Assembly (NCBI RefSeq): GCF_025143985.1
Contig: NZ_CP083568.1
Span: 4,539 to 68,538, forward strand
Length of the DNA stretch: 64,000 nucleotides
From: Sulfitobacter sp. W027
GTDB taxonomy: Bacteria; Pseudomonadota; Alphaproteobacteria; Rhodobacterales; Rhodobacteraceae
Reading direction: 5' to 3'
How positions within the stretch are numbered: position 1 is the stretch's first letter; each line of letters starts with the position of its first letter. This document shows, one piece after another, positions 25,689-34,691 of this stretch. Made by a program: the position numbers and the translations under genes. The notes beneath the pieces were generated by a model that did not search any database, was not told where the DNA came from, and worked only from the letters and a program-made list of their open reading frames with translations.

Positions 25689-27752
25689 ATGGCTATTAAG
25701 ACAAAGAACCAAGCATGGGCAATGAATCCAGCGACCTGGACCGGCTCAACGCCGAACTCTGATAACGGGGCCTTTGCCGATCATGTGAACCGCGGCAATG
25801 GTGGCAACGGAGACGACCACATCAGAGGCAATGACAACAGCAACACCATTTTTGGCGGCAACGGAAAAGATTTTCTTAATGGTGACGGTGGTGACGACTA
25901 CCTCTGGGGTGACAACGGCGACGACGCTTTGATCGGCGGCTTCCCTAACGACCCAGACGATGGCGATGACCAACTGTCCGGTGGCGGTGGTGATGACGTG
26001 CTCGCTGGTGGTTCTGGCAATGACACGCTGATTGGTGGCGTGGGTCATGATCTGCTGATCGGGGGCTCCGGCAATGACGACCTTTACGGTCAAGAGGGCA
26101 TGGACATCCTGCTCGGTGGCTCGGGACGCGACAGAATGCGCGGCGGTGACGGCGATGATTGCATGGCCGGTCAGTCGGGCAACGATACGATGCATGGCGA
26201 TGATGGCGAAGACAAAATGTCCGGCGGCTCAGGCGATGACATCATGTACGGCGGCGCCGACAATGACACGATGTTCGGTAATGCCGGTGAGGACTATCTA
26301 AACGGTGGCACCGGTGACGACGTCATGGCTGGCGGTTCCGGCAACGACACGATGCGTGGCTTTGATGGTAATGACTTCATGCACGGCCAGGATGGCGATG
26401 ATGTTCTCCTTGGTCAGCGTGGGGACGATATGATCCTTGGTGGCTGGGGTGACGACGTGATCCAGGGTGGCGGCGATGACGATGTCATCTTTGGTAACGA
26501 AGGTAACGACGTGATCGAAGGTAACGACAACGCTGACTGCATCGAAGGCGGTGCGGGCAATGACCTGATTTTTGGTGATAACGCAGACCTTCAGCCGGCT
26601 CAAGGCGAGGCCAGTGATACCATCAATGGTGGCTCAGGTAATGATACGATCTTTGGCGGCGAAGACGATGACGTTGTCGAAGGTGGGGAAGGTGCGGACC
26701 GGATCATGGGCGGCACTGGGAACGACACCCTAGCTGGCAATGACGGTAATGATTTCATCCGCGGCGATGAGGGCAACGATCATATCCGCGGCAACGACGG
26801 CAACGATGTCCTATCCGGTAGTGAGGGTGACGACATCATTAATGGCGACGGTGGCAACGACCAAATCTTTGGTGGTGAAGGCGACGACTGTCTGGCCGGT
26901 GACGATGGTAAAGATGTTGTCACGGGCGGCGTAGGTAACGACACCATTGATGGGGGTGACGGTGCCGATAATCTAGACGGTGGTCTGGGTAACGACTATG
27001 TCTTCGGCGGCAGCGGCAATGACCGCATCTGGGGTGACAAAGGCGAAGCTGAAGGTGGTAACGACACGCTGCTGGGTGGCGAAGGCGATGACCTTCTGGA
27101 CGGTGGTAAAGGCACTGACTGTCTGATCGCCGACGCGGGAAAAGACATCCTAACCGGTGGTGGTGACGGTGACGATTTTGTCTTCGGTCACGGTGTGGAC
27201 CTGAACGGTGACGGTGATTGCGACGATAAGGGCGAAACCCAGCTCGACTTCGGGGAGCGGAACGTCATCACCGACTTCGATGACGACCAGCAAGATCGTA
27301 TTGTCTTCCACTCTGAGTTCGAAGGTACCTTGTCTGCCGTAATCATGAACAACGGCGAGGATATCTTCATCACATCCAGCTTGGGTGGTTCTGTCATTGT
27401 CCGAGGTCTGGTTAACGAGCTGGAAGGCCTCGACCCAAGTAACCCCTTCTTCAACAATGATATGCTGATCGATTTCCTTACCAATACCGGCGAAGATGGT
27501 GATGGCAAAGGTGTCATCTACTTCGAAGACAAATGCATCGCGCCGATCGATTGCGATGCCGATCAGGCAGTAGCTAACTGCGAAGTGGAATTGCCGCTTG
27601 TTCAAGGCTGCATCGAAGAGCTGTCCACGGATGCAATTGGTGACACCTCCATTTCGACTACAGAAGCGCAGATCGCTGACTTCTTCGTTGAAGAGGATGC
27701 GAATGTGTGGCTGTCGGGCAACCTGCTCGGTGTTGACCTGTTTGCTGAATAA
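25689..27752 (+). CDS. Secreted RTX calcium-binding protein
   Basis: The 687-residue, strongly acidic protein is mostly GGxGxDxxx nonapeptide repeats, from about residue 30 to 510 (for example GGSGNDTLIGG, GGEGDDCLAGDDG). These fold as calcium-filled beta-rolls after secretion. The C-terminal 170 residues carry DFGERNVITDFDDDQQDRIVF and a low-complexity end finishing DLFAE, consistent with an uncleaved type I secretion signal. There is no N-terminal signal peptide. ATG 25689 has GAGGGGG just upstream. It lies directly after the type I transporter genes and is the best candidate substrate. No enzymatic domain is visible, so it may be an adhesin, matrix or surface-layer-like protein. Confidence 0.9.
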   Translation: MAIKTKNQAWAMNPATWTGSTPNSDNGAFADHVNRGNGGNGDDHIRGNDNSNTIFGGNGKDFLNGDGGDDYLWGDNGDDALIGGFPNDPDDGDDQLSGGGGDDVLAGGSGNDTLIGGVGHDLLIGGSGNDDLYGQEGMDILLGGSGRDRMRGGDGDDCMAGQSGNDTMHGDDGEDKMSGGSGDDIMYGGADNDTMFGNAGEDYLNGGTGDDVMAGGSGNDTMRGFDGNDFMHGQDGDDVLLGQRGDDMILGGWGDDVIQGGGDDDVIFGNEGNDVIEGNDNADCIEGGAGNDLIFGDNADLQPAQGEASDTINGGSGNDTIFGGEDDDVVEGGEGADRIMGGTGNDTLAGNDGNDFIRGDEGNDHIRGNDGNDVLSGSEGDDIINGDGGNDQIFGGEGDDCLAGDDGKDVVTGGVGNDTIDGGDGADNLDGGLGNDYVFGGSGNDRIWGDKGEAEGGNDTLLGGEGDDLLDGGKGTDCLIADAGKDILTGGGDGDDFVFGHGVDLNGDGDCDDKGETQLDFGERNVITDFDDDQQDRIVFHSEFEGTLSAVIMNNGEDIFITSSLGGSVIVRGLVNELEGLDPSNPFFNNDMLIDFLTNTGEDGDGKGVIYFEDKCIAPIDCDADQAVANCEVELPLVQGCIEELSTDAIGDTSISTTEAQIADFFVEEDANVWLSGNLLGVDLFAE

Positions 27753-27763
27753 GAGGGACTTCG

Positions 27764-27785
27764 GGGACTGCCGCAAGGCGGTCCC
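27764..27785 (+). terminator. Hairpin after the RTX gene
   Basis: GGGACTGCC and GGCGGTCCC pair over nine positions (one G-U) around the tetraloop GCAA and are followed by TTTCTCT. It sits 12 bp after the RTX stop codon. Confidence 0.7.
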
Positions 27786-27881
27786 TTTCTCTAAAAGAAC
27801 AAGGCGACCTCGTTCGTTGTGGCCGCCTTTACCGGGAAGGATCGTGCGCGGGACTCTAAAAGTCTATTGCACGTCCCCCGG

Positions 27882-27918
27882 GCACCGCCTTCGCAAGGAG
27901 GCGGTGCTTCATTTTTTT
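27882..27918 (+). terminator. Second terminator between the RTX and CAP/RTX genes
   Basis: The nine-base arms GCACCGCCT (27,882..27,890) and AGGCGGTGC (27,899..27,907) are perfect, followed by TTCATTTTTTT. It acts in the plus direction at the end of the convergent pair formed by the RTX gene and the CAP/RTX gene. Confidence 0.8.
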
Positions 27919-29120
27919 CAGATCAAAAAGTCGTCCCACACCTCTGCGAGGGTTGCGTTTCTGATGATCAGAGCATCGGCATTACCGAGGTCAAAGAACA
28001 AGTCTGCACCGTATTCTTTGGCGCGGGCCGCGAGTGGGGAAGCATTATCTAAGTTGAAAGCCTGAAAATCCAGAACGTCTATATTGTCCTGAAAATCAAG
28101 CACGACATCAATATTCATGCCCGGTGCAAAGACGAATGTATCGCTGCCTTCGTTGCCGACCAGCCAGTCTGTACCCGCTTGCCCTTCAAGAGTATCGTGA
28201 CCGGTGCCGCCAACCAGTACATCGTTTCCCGATCGGCCCTGTATCCAGTCATCCCCGGCCCAGCCGTCGATCCGATTTGATGACCCGTCACCGCGCAGGT
28301 CGTCATCATGCCGCGACCCGGTGACACCTTCAATTGAGATATAGACATCGCCACGCGCCTCACCGGCATTTTTGTCCGGTGCAGCCATATCGACATTTAT
28401 TGCAGATGCCGCAGTCCTATAATCGGCAATATCTATGCCTTGCCCCCCGTCAAGCCGATCCGCACCCTGCCCGCCACGCAGTTTGTCGTTGCCATTGCCA
28501 CCCAAGAGGGTATCCGAACCGGCTTTTGCCACCAGAACATCGTTGCCATCCAGACCGCGCAGTTCTTCGTTGGCATCCGAACCTAAGATCAGATCCCCAC
28601 CATTGGTACCCGAAATTATCTCGGGGCTAGGTGGTGCTGGGGGAGTAGGTGAGGTGCCGCCGTTATCAAGGAGAACCTGCCCGTCGGTAGCGGCGAAGTT
28701 CTGGGTAATCATCACCATGGGATACCCGTTGTAATCCCCGATCTCGATTCCTATTCCGACGTAGTCATAGTTGGTATTAAGGATGTTCGCCCGATGGCCG
28801 GGACTGTCCATCAACCTGTCGTGGATGTCCTCGACATCATCAGAATAGCCCACAGCCCCCCGGCTACTTTGCATGCCGATATTCTCGCCTGACCGCCAAC
28901 TTCCTGAGAAATCAAAATCTGCCGCAGTCATACGGTCTGTGGCCGAACTGCCCCCTGCCCCGGTATGCGAAAACACATCCTGTGTCAGCATCCATTGGCT
29001 GTGATCTTCGGCGGCCGAATTCAGCCGTTGTTCGAGCTGTAGGTCAGGCAAGCCCGCTGCCCGCCGCTCTTGGTTAATTAGATTTAGCATCTCTCGCTCA
29101 AGTTCACTTGCAATCGACAT
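27918..29120 (-). CDS. CAP-domain protein with C-terminal RTX repeats
   Basis: The 400-residue protein begins with a CAP/SCP (PR-1-like) domain at about residues 5..155. The family's His, Glu and His appear in AAEDHSQWM, GENIGM and SPGHRANIL. After a proline-rich linker (GTSPTPPAPPSPE) come RTX repeats (GSDANEELRGLDGNDVL, GGNGNDKLRGGQGADRLDGG) and a hydrophobic C-terminal tail like those of type I substrates. There is no signal peptide. Bacterial CAP proteins are secreted, but their biochemical role is mostly unknown. It lies 200 bp downstream of the luxR gene on the same strand and has a paralogue at 47,236..48,834. Confidence 0.88.
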   Translation of the reverse strand: MSIASELEREMLNLINQERRAAGLPDLQLEQRLNSAAEDHSQWMLTQDVFSHTGAGGSSATDRMTAADFDFSGSWRSGENIGMQSSRGAVGYSDDVEDIHDRLMDSPGHRANILNTNYDYVGIGIEIGDYNGYPMVMITQNFAATDGQVLLDNGGTSPTPPAPPSPEIISGTNGGDLILGSDANEELRGLDGNDVLVAKAGSDTLLGGNGNDKLRGGQGADRLDGGQGIDIADYRTAASAINVDMAAPDKNAGEARGDVYISIEGVTGSRHDDDLRGDGSSNRIDGWAGDDWIQGRSGNDVLVGGTGHDTLEGQAGTDWLVGNEGSDTFVFAPGMNIDVVLDFQDNIDVLDFQAFNLDNASPLAARAKEYGADLFFDLGNADALIIRNATLAEVWDDFLI

Positions 29121-29236
29121 CGGCTGCCCTTTTCTCTGTCCCTAGCTGCGGAGGGTAACTGGCATGGGGCAAAAAACCGGACAATAGTGCCTACAGGCTT
29201 GGTCGAATACTTGCCTATTTTGTTGCTGAGATGGCG

Positions 29237-29273
29237 TCATTCCGCCTGCTTTGAACGGGAAAAAGCGGAATGA
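29237..29273. promoter_or_regulatory. Inverted repeat upstream of the CAP/RTX gene
   Basis: TCATTCCGC at 29,237..29,245 and GCGGAATGA at 29,265..29,273 are perfect inverted arms separated by 19 bases, between luxR and the CAP/RTX gene. The long loop and lack of a T-run fit an operator or RNA hairpin better than a terminator; its function is unknown. Confidence 0.4.
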
Positions 29274-29319
29274 TGGACATATTACGCGCCCAGATCGGCT
29301 AATCAGACACTAATACAAC

Positions 29320-30384
29320 TTAATGTTGCGTGCAGGCGAGAGGTCCAATACCTGTCGCTCTTGGGAAAATCGATTGATAGTAGAGACTGATCAACTGACT
29401 CTGCCGATGAGTATCCGTTTTAACGAAGATCTGCTTCATGTAGCTGCGGACTGTTGCCACCGACAACCCGGTCTCTTCCGCGGTCTGGGCAACAGTCCAC
29501 CCCCCTATGATGCCCAGTGCGACCTTCCGCTCAGAGGCCGTCAGTTCAAATGTGTCAAAGAAAGACTTGCATAACTTCTCATGATCCACTTGCTCGGTCT
29601 CGAACAGGATCAGGGCAAGTGGCGAAGATGAGTTGATCAGAGGGGTGACCAACAAAATCTGTGAGCCTTCCCTTCCTCCGGCGATCGAAACGGTTGAGGT
29701 TCTCTTCTCTGCTGAGGTCGCCGCGGAAATCGCGAGATGTAATGCGGTCAGATCGGATGGTTCAGCCACGAAACGATTGTTTTCAATGCGGAGGCCCAAA
29801 ACACAGCCGCCTCCATCCTTTTTGTGACGTCCGTCGTGAACGATTTCTCCCGTTTCGCTGACGACAGCAATGCTCAGGGAAAGCGCCTGAGTTGCAGACT
29901 GCAGAATCTTTTCCTGCCATGCCGTCTGCGACATTATCAGCTGGTTCAACTGCAACTGGACATATGCCATGCCCATCTTAACCATCCTCTGGGGCATATC
30001 AGGCCCCTGACCTGGGCATTGCTTGAAGGCGATGACAGGTGCCAACCTGCCGGCGAGTTCGCCCACGCAGATTTGGTAACAACCAGCGCTGATCCAGATA
30101 TGGTCCCCGTCCATGATATCGGCAACCGTGTCTTGCTGGTAGCCTTCGGTTCGACAGTTGACCGTAAAATGCAAAGCAAGGCGTAATTTCACCGCCTTAA
30201 TCAGATCACTGAGGTCTTCTTCACCTGCGCCGTGGCTTCTACCAACCCAAGATTCAACAATCCTTTTTGATCTTACGTCGACGAAAGCCATGAGGATGAA
30301 TGGAAGGTTTATTGATTGGCAGAATGAATTGGCAAAATCCACCTTCGCGCCGTTAACTTTAGCCCTCTTCCGAAATACGTGCAT
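29320..30384 (-). CDS. LuxR-family transcriptional regulator
   Basis: The 354-residue protein ends with a LuxR-type helix-turn-helix, FELTASERKVALGIIGGWTV followed by AQTAEETGLSVATVRSYMKQIFVKT (about residues 280..330). The N-terminal 260 residues look like GAF/PAS-type sensory regions rather than a typical acyl-homoserine-lactone pocket; the ligand is unknown. ATG 30384 has GGAAGG about ten bases upstream. It is the only classical transcription factor in the unique sequence apart from the partition proteins. A dyad motif in its own upstream region (30,629..30,649) recurs upstream of the RTX gene, suggesting autoregulation and control of the secreted protein. Confidence 0.85.
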   Translation of the reverse strand: MHVFRKRAKVNGAKVDFANSFCQSINLPFILMAFVDVRSKRIVESWVGRSHGAGEEDLSDLIKAVKLRLALHFTVNCRTEGYQQDTVADIMDGDHIWISAGCYQICVGELAGRLAPVIAFKQCPGQGPDMPQRMVKMGMAYVQLQLNQLIMSQTAWQEKILQSATQALSLSIAVVSETGEIVHDGRHKKDGGGCVLGLRIENNRFVAEPSDLTALHLAISAATSAEKRTSTVSIAGGREGSQILLVTPLINSSSPLALILFETEQVDHEKLCKSFFDTFELTASERKVALGIIGGWTVAQTAEETGLSVATVRSYMKQIFVKTDTHRQSQLISLYYQSIFPRATGIGPLACTQH

Positions 30385-30628
30385 TATAATTTCCTTCCAG
30401 GAAATCTCTATACAGATAGGAATCAGTAATTAATAAAATAATCGTCAGAAATAAGTTCAATATTACCCATTGCGCGCACTAAGAATGCGTGCTGAGCAGA
30501 CAAGTCAAGACATTGATATGGAAAGCTAAAATCGGCACTTTCCTTAAATTGCATTTCTTATTCTAAGTTGACCCTACGTATTGCTTTTGGCAGCTTAAAA
30601 ACCTGTCATACTCAGAATAAGGTAGTCC

Positions 30629-30649
30629 CCCTCAATTGAGGGTATATTA
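30629..30649 (-). promoter_or_regulatory. Candidate LuxR-type operator upstream of luxR
   Basis: On the minus strand this reads TAATATACCCTCAA followed by TTGAGGG. CCCTCAATTGAGGG (30,629..30,642) is a perfect 14-bp palindrome. It lies about 245 bp before the luxR start, oriented the same way toward its gene as the site before the RTX gene. Confidence 0.6.
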
Positions 30650-30892
30650 GCGAAATTTAGCCTATCGGGCAACACTTCTGAAATTTCTCAAAAGCCAATA
30701 TCGGCCCCTTCTATAAAGCCTGAACGACTTGCTTCTACTTCAGGTTATGCTCTGTTTGGTTTTATTTCGGTGGCCTGAACCCCGACCATTGACGTTTATA
30801 AATGAGATTATTCAATTACGACAATTGGATAGACATCAGTCGCTCTAAATCCGCTTAGGAAGACCTTCATGGTGCCGATCGTCGAGCGCCGA

Positions 30893-30908
30893 TACCCCCA
30901 AATGGGGG
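30893..30908 (+). promoter_or_regulatory. Candidate LuxR-type operator upstream of the GT4-RgpF gene
   Basis: TACCCCCAAATGGGGG matches the core of the two other sites (TACCCYCAA then a G-run), although the AT-rich TAATA flank is missing. It lies about 400 bp before the glycosyltransferase start. Confidence 0.45.
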
Positions 30909-31304
30909 GCGCAACTTTAGAGAGATATTTTTCTAGGTCTGGTCTTTCGCAAAATCAGCCTGCCAAGTGTGAAATTCGTTAATACCTTGGTCATATCGCG
31001 TTATTTTGCCTTGGGCATTCGAATCAGTGACGGTTTGGAACGATTGCCTTTTAGGCTGCGCTAGAAAGCAGCTCAAGCTCCCTAGCTGTGTAAAGATCAG
31101 TCGGTGGCTTTGTCGGATGCTGGGCGTACAAGCCTTAAGATCTTTGCGCAGGCCGCACCCTCATAAGGGTCGTACCCGGGCGCACAGCCCCTGTTTGCTC
31201 ACGGCGCAAATCTTTCCGTGCAAAACGGTGGATCAGCTGCGGAGGTGTCAATTGTCTGCTTCTCCGGACGTTGTTAGTCCTAATGCAATGTCTTACAGGT
31301 GGAC

Positions 31305-34300
31305 ATGAAGGGGATCAGTACCGTGCAAGACGATTTGACTCAATTCGATGAGGCCTGCGGCGTCGAGGTCTCTGCCTACGGCTGGAATGATGATAGTTGG
31401 AGCGAGCCCAGCAGCTTCTTACAGATACATTCCGTAGATTCTGTATGGGCCTCCCTCTTCATTCCCGAGACAGACACTAAACGCCAAACGAAACTGGTAG
31501 CCTTGTTCGATGGCGGTACTTGCAGGGTGGTCAAAGTCACGCGCGGCGAGGTTTCCAAAGTCGGGCCTTTTGTGCCGATCGACGGAAAAATTGATCTTCA
31601 TGTGGTCTGTGAATACCCCGAAGCAAACAGTTTTGGCGACAAACGGAAACTGGGCGTAATTGTTCAGCTGGAAGACGCAGATAACCGCAAACATCGCGTG
31701 GAACTGAAGGCATTGAAGACAACCTTCGTTCCCCCTCTGAACCATCCCGATGCCCAGCTCGTGGCACTTGAATTTGATTACGACTTCTACCTCCAGCAGT
31801 TTGCGCCGGAAGACCGTCCAGACAATGCGTTGATGCACTATCTCCTGCTTGGATGGCACAGTGGTTTCGACCCCAACCCGCAATTTTCCGTGGCCGAGTT
31901 CAGCATGGAAGCCTCTGCGGCCGAGACGCTAGAGCGCAACCCTCTTGCCCTCGACATTTTGAAGCGTAAGCCGTTCGGGAATTCGCAAAGCGATGATCTA
32001 GCTTTGGATTTTCCTTTGGACGAAAAACTACAAGCGCTTTGGCAGTCGCTTGCTGGGGCAGCTTCTGAGCAGCGCCCCGACTTCAGGTTCGACGCAGAAT
32101 TTTATCAAGAACAACACAGGAATGTCGTGTTGGACGGCATGTCTTTACAAGAGCATTTCCTGCCCTACGGCCTTAAGGGAAACGCTACGAGAAACCTCTA
32201 TGGGCTGGTAGGGAGCAAGATTTCAGGATTGAAACAGAAAATCCTGGACCTGTTAAATCATGAAGAGTTGACGACCCTGATTGAGGAGAATTACCCCGAC
32301 GCGCTGGAGTTGGTGTTTGAACTTCTTGCGCAGGGCGCTCCGGTAGATCAGAGCATCTCAGACTTTTCCTCAGAACACTACTTGGAAAACTACAAAGATG
32401 TTCGCGAGGCGGGTACAATCCCCATCCTGCATTACCTTGGGCACGGGTTCCGCGAAGGCAGGCAAACCTTGGCGACATTGCGCTCACACATGTCCATCGG
32501 CCAGCAAACCTTTGATCCCTCATTGCCAACTTGCCTGATCTGTACACATGATTTCTCTAAGACCGGGGCTCCGATGGTGGCGCTCGACATGGTCAAGGAA
32601 GCCAGTCTCACACATAATGTCATCGTCGCATCCTTACGCCCCGGAGAACTTCAGCTTGCCTTTGCGCCCTACTGCATGGTGATGTTGGCCACTGGCACCC
32701 CTTTCGAGGAGTTCGGCTATTTCAACCACGCGGCGCTCGACAAGATCGACTTCGCGATCCTGAATTCGGTAGAATCTTGGCCTTTCACAAAACTTCTGGT
32801 GAGCCGGAACATCCCCTTTGCCTCCTATATTCATGAATATACCGACTACACGCGCCCCGCGTATAAGAGTAAATTTATCTGCTGGTTTTCAGATGTGATC
32901 GTTTATTCGTCGGACGCCGTCCGCGATAGCTGGAACCCGGCGCTGCGCGAAGTTGCTTTTGACACCGCGCGTGACAGCTTTGTTATTCCACAGCACCGCT
33001 TGGTCGAGGGGGGCGTCACGCAGGCCGACTATCAGGACGCCCGCGCCAAGCTATCGGATATCTTAGGAATAGATTGTACGGACCGCCGGATCATTTATGG
33101 CGCTGGCCAGATTCAGATCCGCAAAGGGACGGACCTGTTCGTGATGACAGCCCAGCAAGCTGCGGCCCTAGATCCCAAAGCGATATTCATCTGGATTGGA
33201 GATGGCTACAATCACGAAGACCTCACATTTGGGGTTTGGCTGGATAAGCACATGCGCGAAGCCCATGTGAACGCAAAAGACTCCAACCTGTTCTTCCTTC
33301 CCGCTGGCCCCTACTACCTTGATATCTGCAGGGCGGCCGATGCCATGTTCATGTCGTCGCGCATCGATCCGCTGCCCAATGTCGTCTTCGACGCAACCCG
33401 CCACGGCACGGCTGTGATCCTGTTCGAGGGATCCTCGGGGTTCGATGACGCGATCTATTCGAAATCCCCGCTGTTGCACCGCGTGGGTTTCGGCAGGCTG
33501 GACAGCGCCTGTGCGGCACTTCTCTCAGCGCCGCGGAAAGCTATGCAGTCCTTCGGCCTGATGAGCACAGCCGAGGGACAGTTGCAGAGGCCAATCGAGG
33601 ATGATCAAACCTCCACATTTTCCCCGTTCCACGAGATAAGTAGCAGGCTTGAAACCCACTTGGCGGAAAAGCGTGACACGCGGCCGCAAGAAGACTTGTA
33701 CGACCTGCCGATGATGTACTCCACTGATGAGGCCCATACGGAGTTCCGAAAGCTTGAGCGCGCAAAGACCCGCCAATACGGGCGCCGGATGATCTGGAAC
33801 TCTCCCGATGAAGCGATGGCAGCCGCGTCAACAACGGGCGGCTGGATGCATGAAGGAACTGAGATATGCATCTACGGGGACCTCGACGAAACGGCTAAAC
33901 TGCCTGCGTTTTCGATCCACAATCATGCCTTCTATCTCGACGGTCTTGAAGAAGAAATTGCCGACTACGGCTTTTACAAGCATGCGCAGCGCATCGTCTT
34001 TACCACCGACAGCCAGAATAAGGCACGGCGGATCGCGAGCATTGGCAAAAGACATGACTTAAAAATCGAAATAATCGTCGTGCCAAACCAAGGCAGGGAC
34101 ATATTGCCTTTTATCAATCTGGTGACTGAGGACACGGCGGGCGCGGACGAGGATATCTGGTGCCACATCCACCGTAAGAAATCCATTCAATCCGCTGCTA
34201 CGGGGGATATTTGGTGGTCCTTCCTGATGAAGGTGCTAACAGGCGGGAAGCAGAACCTTTCCACGGCACTGCAGGAAATCAGCAAGGACGGTGTGGGGTT

Positions 34301-34613
34301 GGTGACCGCTTTTGACCCCTATATCGTAGGCTGGGACGACTCCGCGCGCCTACTGCCCCGGTTTTCCGACCGCTTCCCGCATCCGCTGCCCGCGCATCCG
34401 GTGCTGTTTCCCGTTGGGAACATGTTCTGGGTCAAGGCCGGGGTCGTGCGCCAGATGAAGGCGATCTTTGGCGACAACTACCCATGGCCAAACGAGCCGA
34501 TCGCCAATGACGGCACGGAGTACCACCTCATCGAGCGTCTATGGCCGGCAGCCGTGAAAATGGTTGGACTGTCTTCGCGCTTTATGGACAAAAAGGGACA
34601 GCAGCGTGCATAG
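31305..34613 (+). CDS. GT4 glycosyltransferase fused to a rhamnan-synthesis (RgpF) domain
   Basis: This is a protein of about 1,100 residues. The N-terminal 150 residues are unrecognised. Three repeats of a FDxxFYLxxY...HYLxxG motif follow (FDYDFYLQQF near 157, FDAEFYQEQH near 264, HYLENYKDV near 357), of a kind often attached to bacterial glycosyltransferases. A GT4 domain spans about 410..750 (DFSKTGAPMVALDM, GAGQIQIRKGTDLFVM). The C-terminal part from about 850 (EICIYGDLDE, VVPNQGRDILPFI, DIWCHIHRKKS, NMFWVKA) matches RgpF, a family named for rhamnan synthesis. That fits the rml operon on the same plasmid. The start is uncertain between GTG 31299, ATG 31305 and GTG 31323, the last having the best ribosome site. 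Confidence 0.85.
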   Translation: MKGISTVQDDLTQFDEACGVEVSAYGWNDDSWSEPSSFLQIHSVDSVWASLFIPETDTKRQTKLVALFDGGTCRVVKVTRGEVSKVGPFVPIDGKIDLHVVCEYPEANSFGDKRKLGVIVQLEDADNRKHRVELKALKTTFVPPLNHPDAQLVALEFDYDFYLQQFAPEDRPDNALMHYLLLGWHSGFDPNPQFSVAEFSMEASAAETLERNPLALDILKRKPFGNSQSDDLALDFPLDEKLQALWQSLAGAASEQRPDFRFDAEFYQEQHRNVVLDGMSLQEHFLPYGLKGNATRNLYGLVGSKISGLKQKILDLLNHEELTTLIEENYPDALELVFELLAQGAPVDQSISDFSSEHYLENYKDVREAGTIPILHYLGHGFREGRQTLATLRSHMSIGQQTFDPSLPTCLICTHDFSKTGAPMVALDMVKEASLTHNVIVASLRPGELQLAFAPYCMVMLATGTPFEEFGYFNHAALDKIDFAILNSVESWPFTKLLVSRNIPFASYIHEYTDYTRPAYKSKFICWFSDVIVYSSDAVRDSWNPALREVAFDTARDSFVIPQHRLVEGGVTQADYQDARAKLSDILGIDCTDRRIIYGAGQIQIRKGTDLFVMTAQQAAALDPKAIFIWIGDGYNHEDLTFGVWLDKHMREAHVNAKDSNLFFLPAGPYYLDICRAADAMFMSSRIDPLPNVVFDATRHGTAVILFEGSSGFDDAIYSKSPLLHRVGFGRLDSACAALLSAPRKAMQSFGLMSTAEGQLQRPIEDDQTSTFSPFHEISSRLETHLAEKRDTRPQEDLYDLPMMYSTDEAHTEFRKLERAKTRQYGRRMIWNSPDEAMAAASTTGGWMHEGTEICIYGDLDETAKLPAFSIHNHAFYLDGLEEEIADYGFYKHAQRIVFTTDSQNKARRIASIGKRHDLKIEIIVVPNQGRDILPFINLVTEDTAGADEDIWCHIHRKKSIQSAATGDIWWSFLMKVLTGGKQNLSTALQEISKDGVGLVTAFDPYIVGWDDSARLLPRFSDRFPHPLPAHPVLFPVGNMFWVKAGVVRQMKAIFGDNYPWPNEPIANDGTEYHLIERLWPAAVKMVGLSSRFMDKKGQQRA

Positions 34614-34691
34614 ACAGAAAATGTTTGGATGGCGGCCGACATGGTACTCCCATTGGCGGAATGAACCGGCGAAAACAGGAGGCTCCGACGC

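Larger units (their letters stand above)
30385..31304. other. Long divergent intergenic region between luxR and the GT4-RgpF gene
   Basis: About 920 AT-rich bases without a convincing gene; a 100-codon frame at 31,006..31,308 resembles nothing and has poor composition. The region holds two copies of the dyad motif, one nearer luxR (30,629..30,649, minus) and one nearer the plus-strand gene (30,893..30,908). It is a natural place for a divergent, co-regulated promoter pair. Confidence 0.6.

Noticed and set aside
25746-26603. Minus-strand frames opposite the RTX gene (25,746..26,195 and 26,298..26,603)
   Set aside because: They are shadows of the repeat-coding strand, with no ribosome site and no recognisable domain.
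25800-27000. CRISPR-like or satellite repeat array
   Set aside because: The periodic DNA encodes RTX nonapeptides in one open frame, with codon-level variation and no spacers.
31006-31308. 100-codon frame in the luxR / GT4-RgpF gap
   Set aside because: Its composition (rich in Cys, Arg, Pro, Trp) is not protein-like, and no start signal or family is seen.
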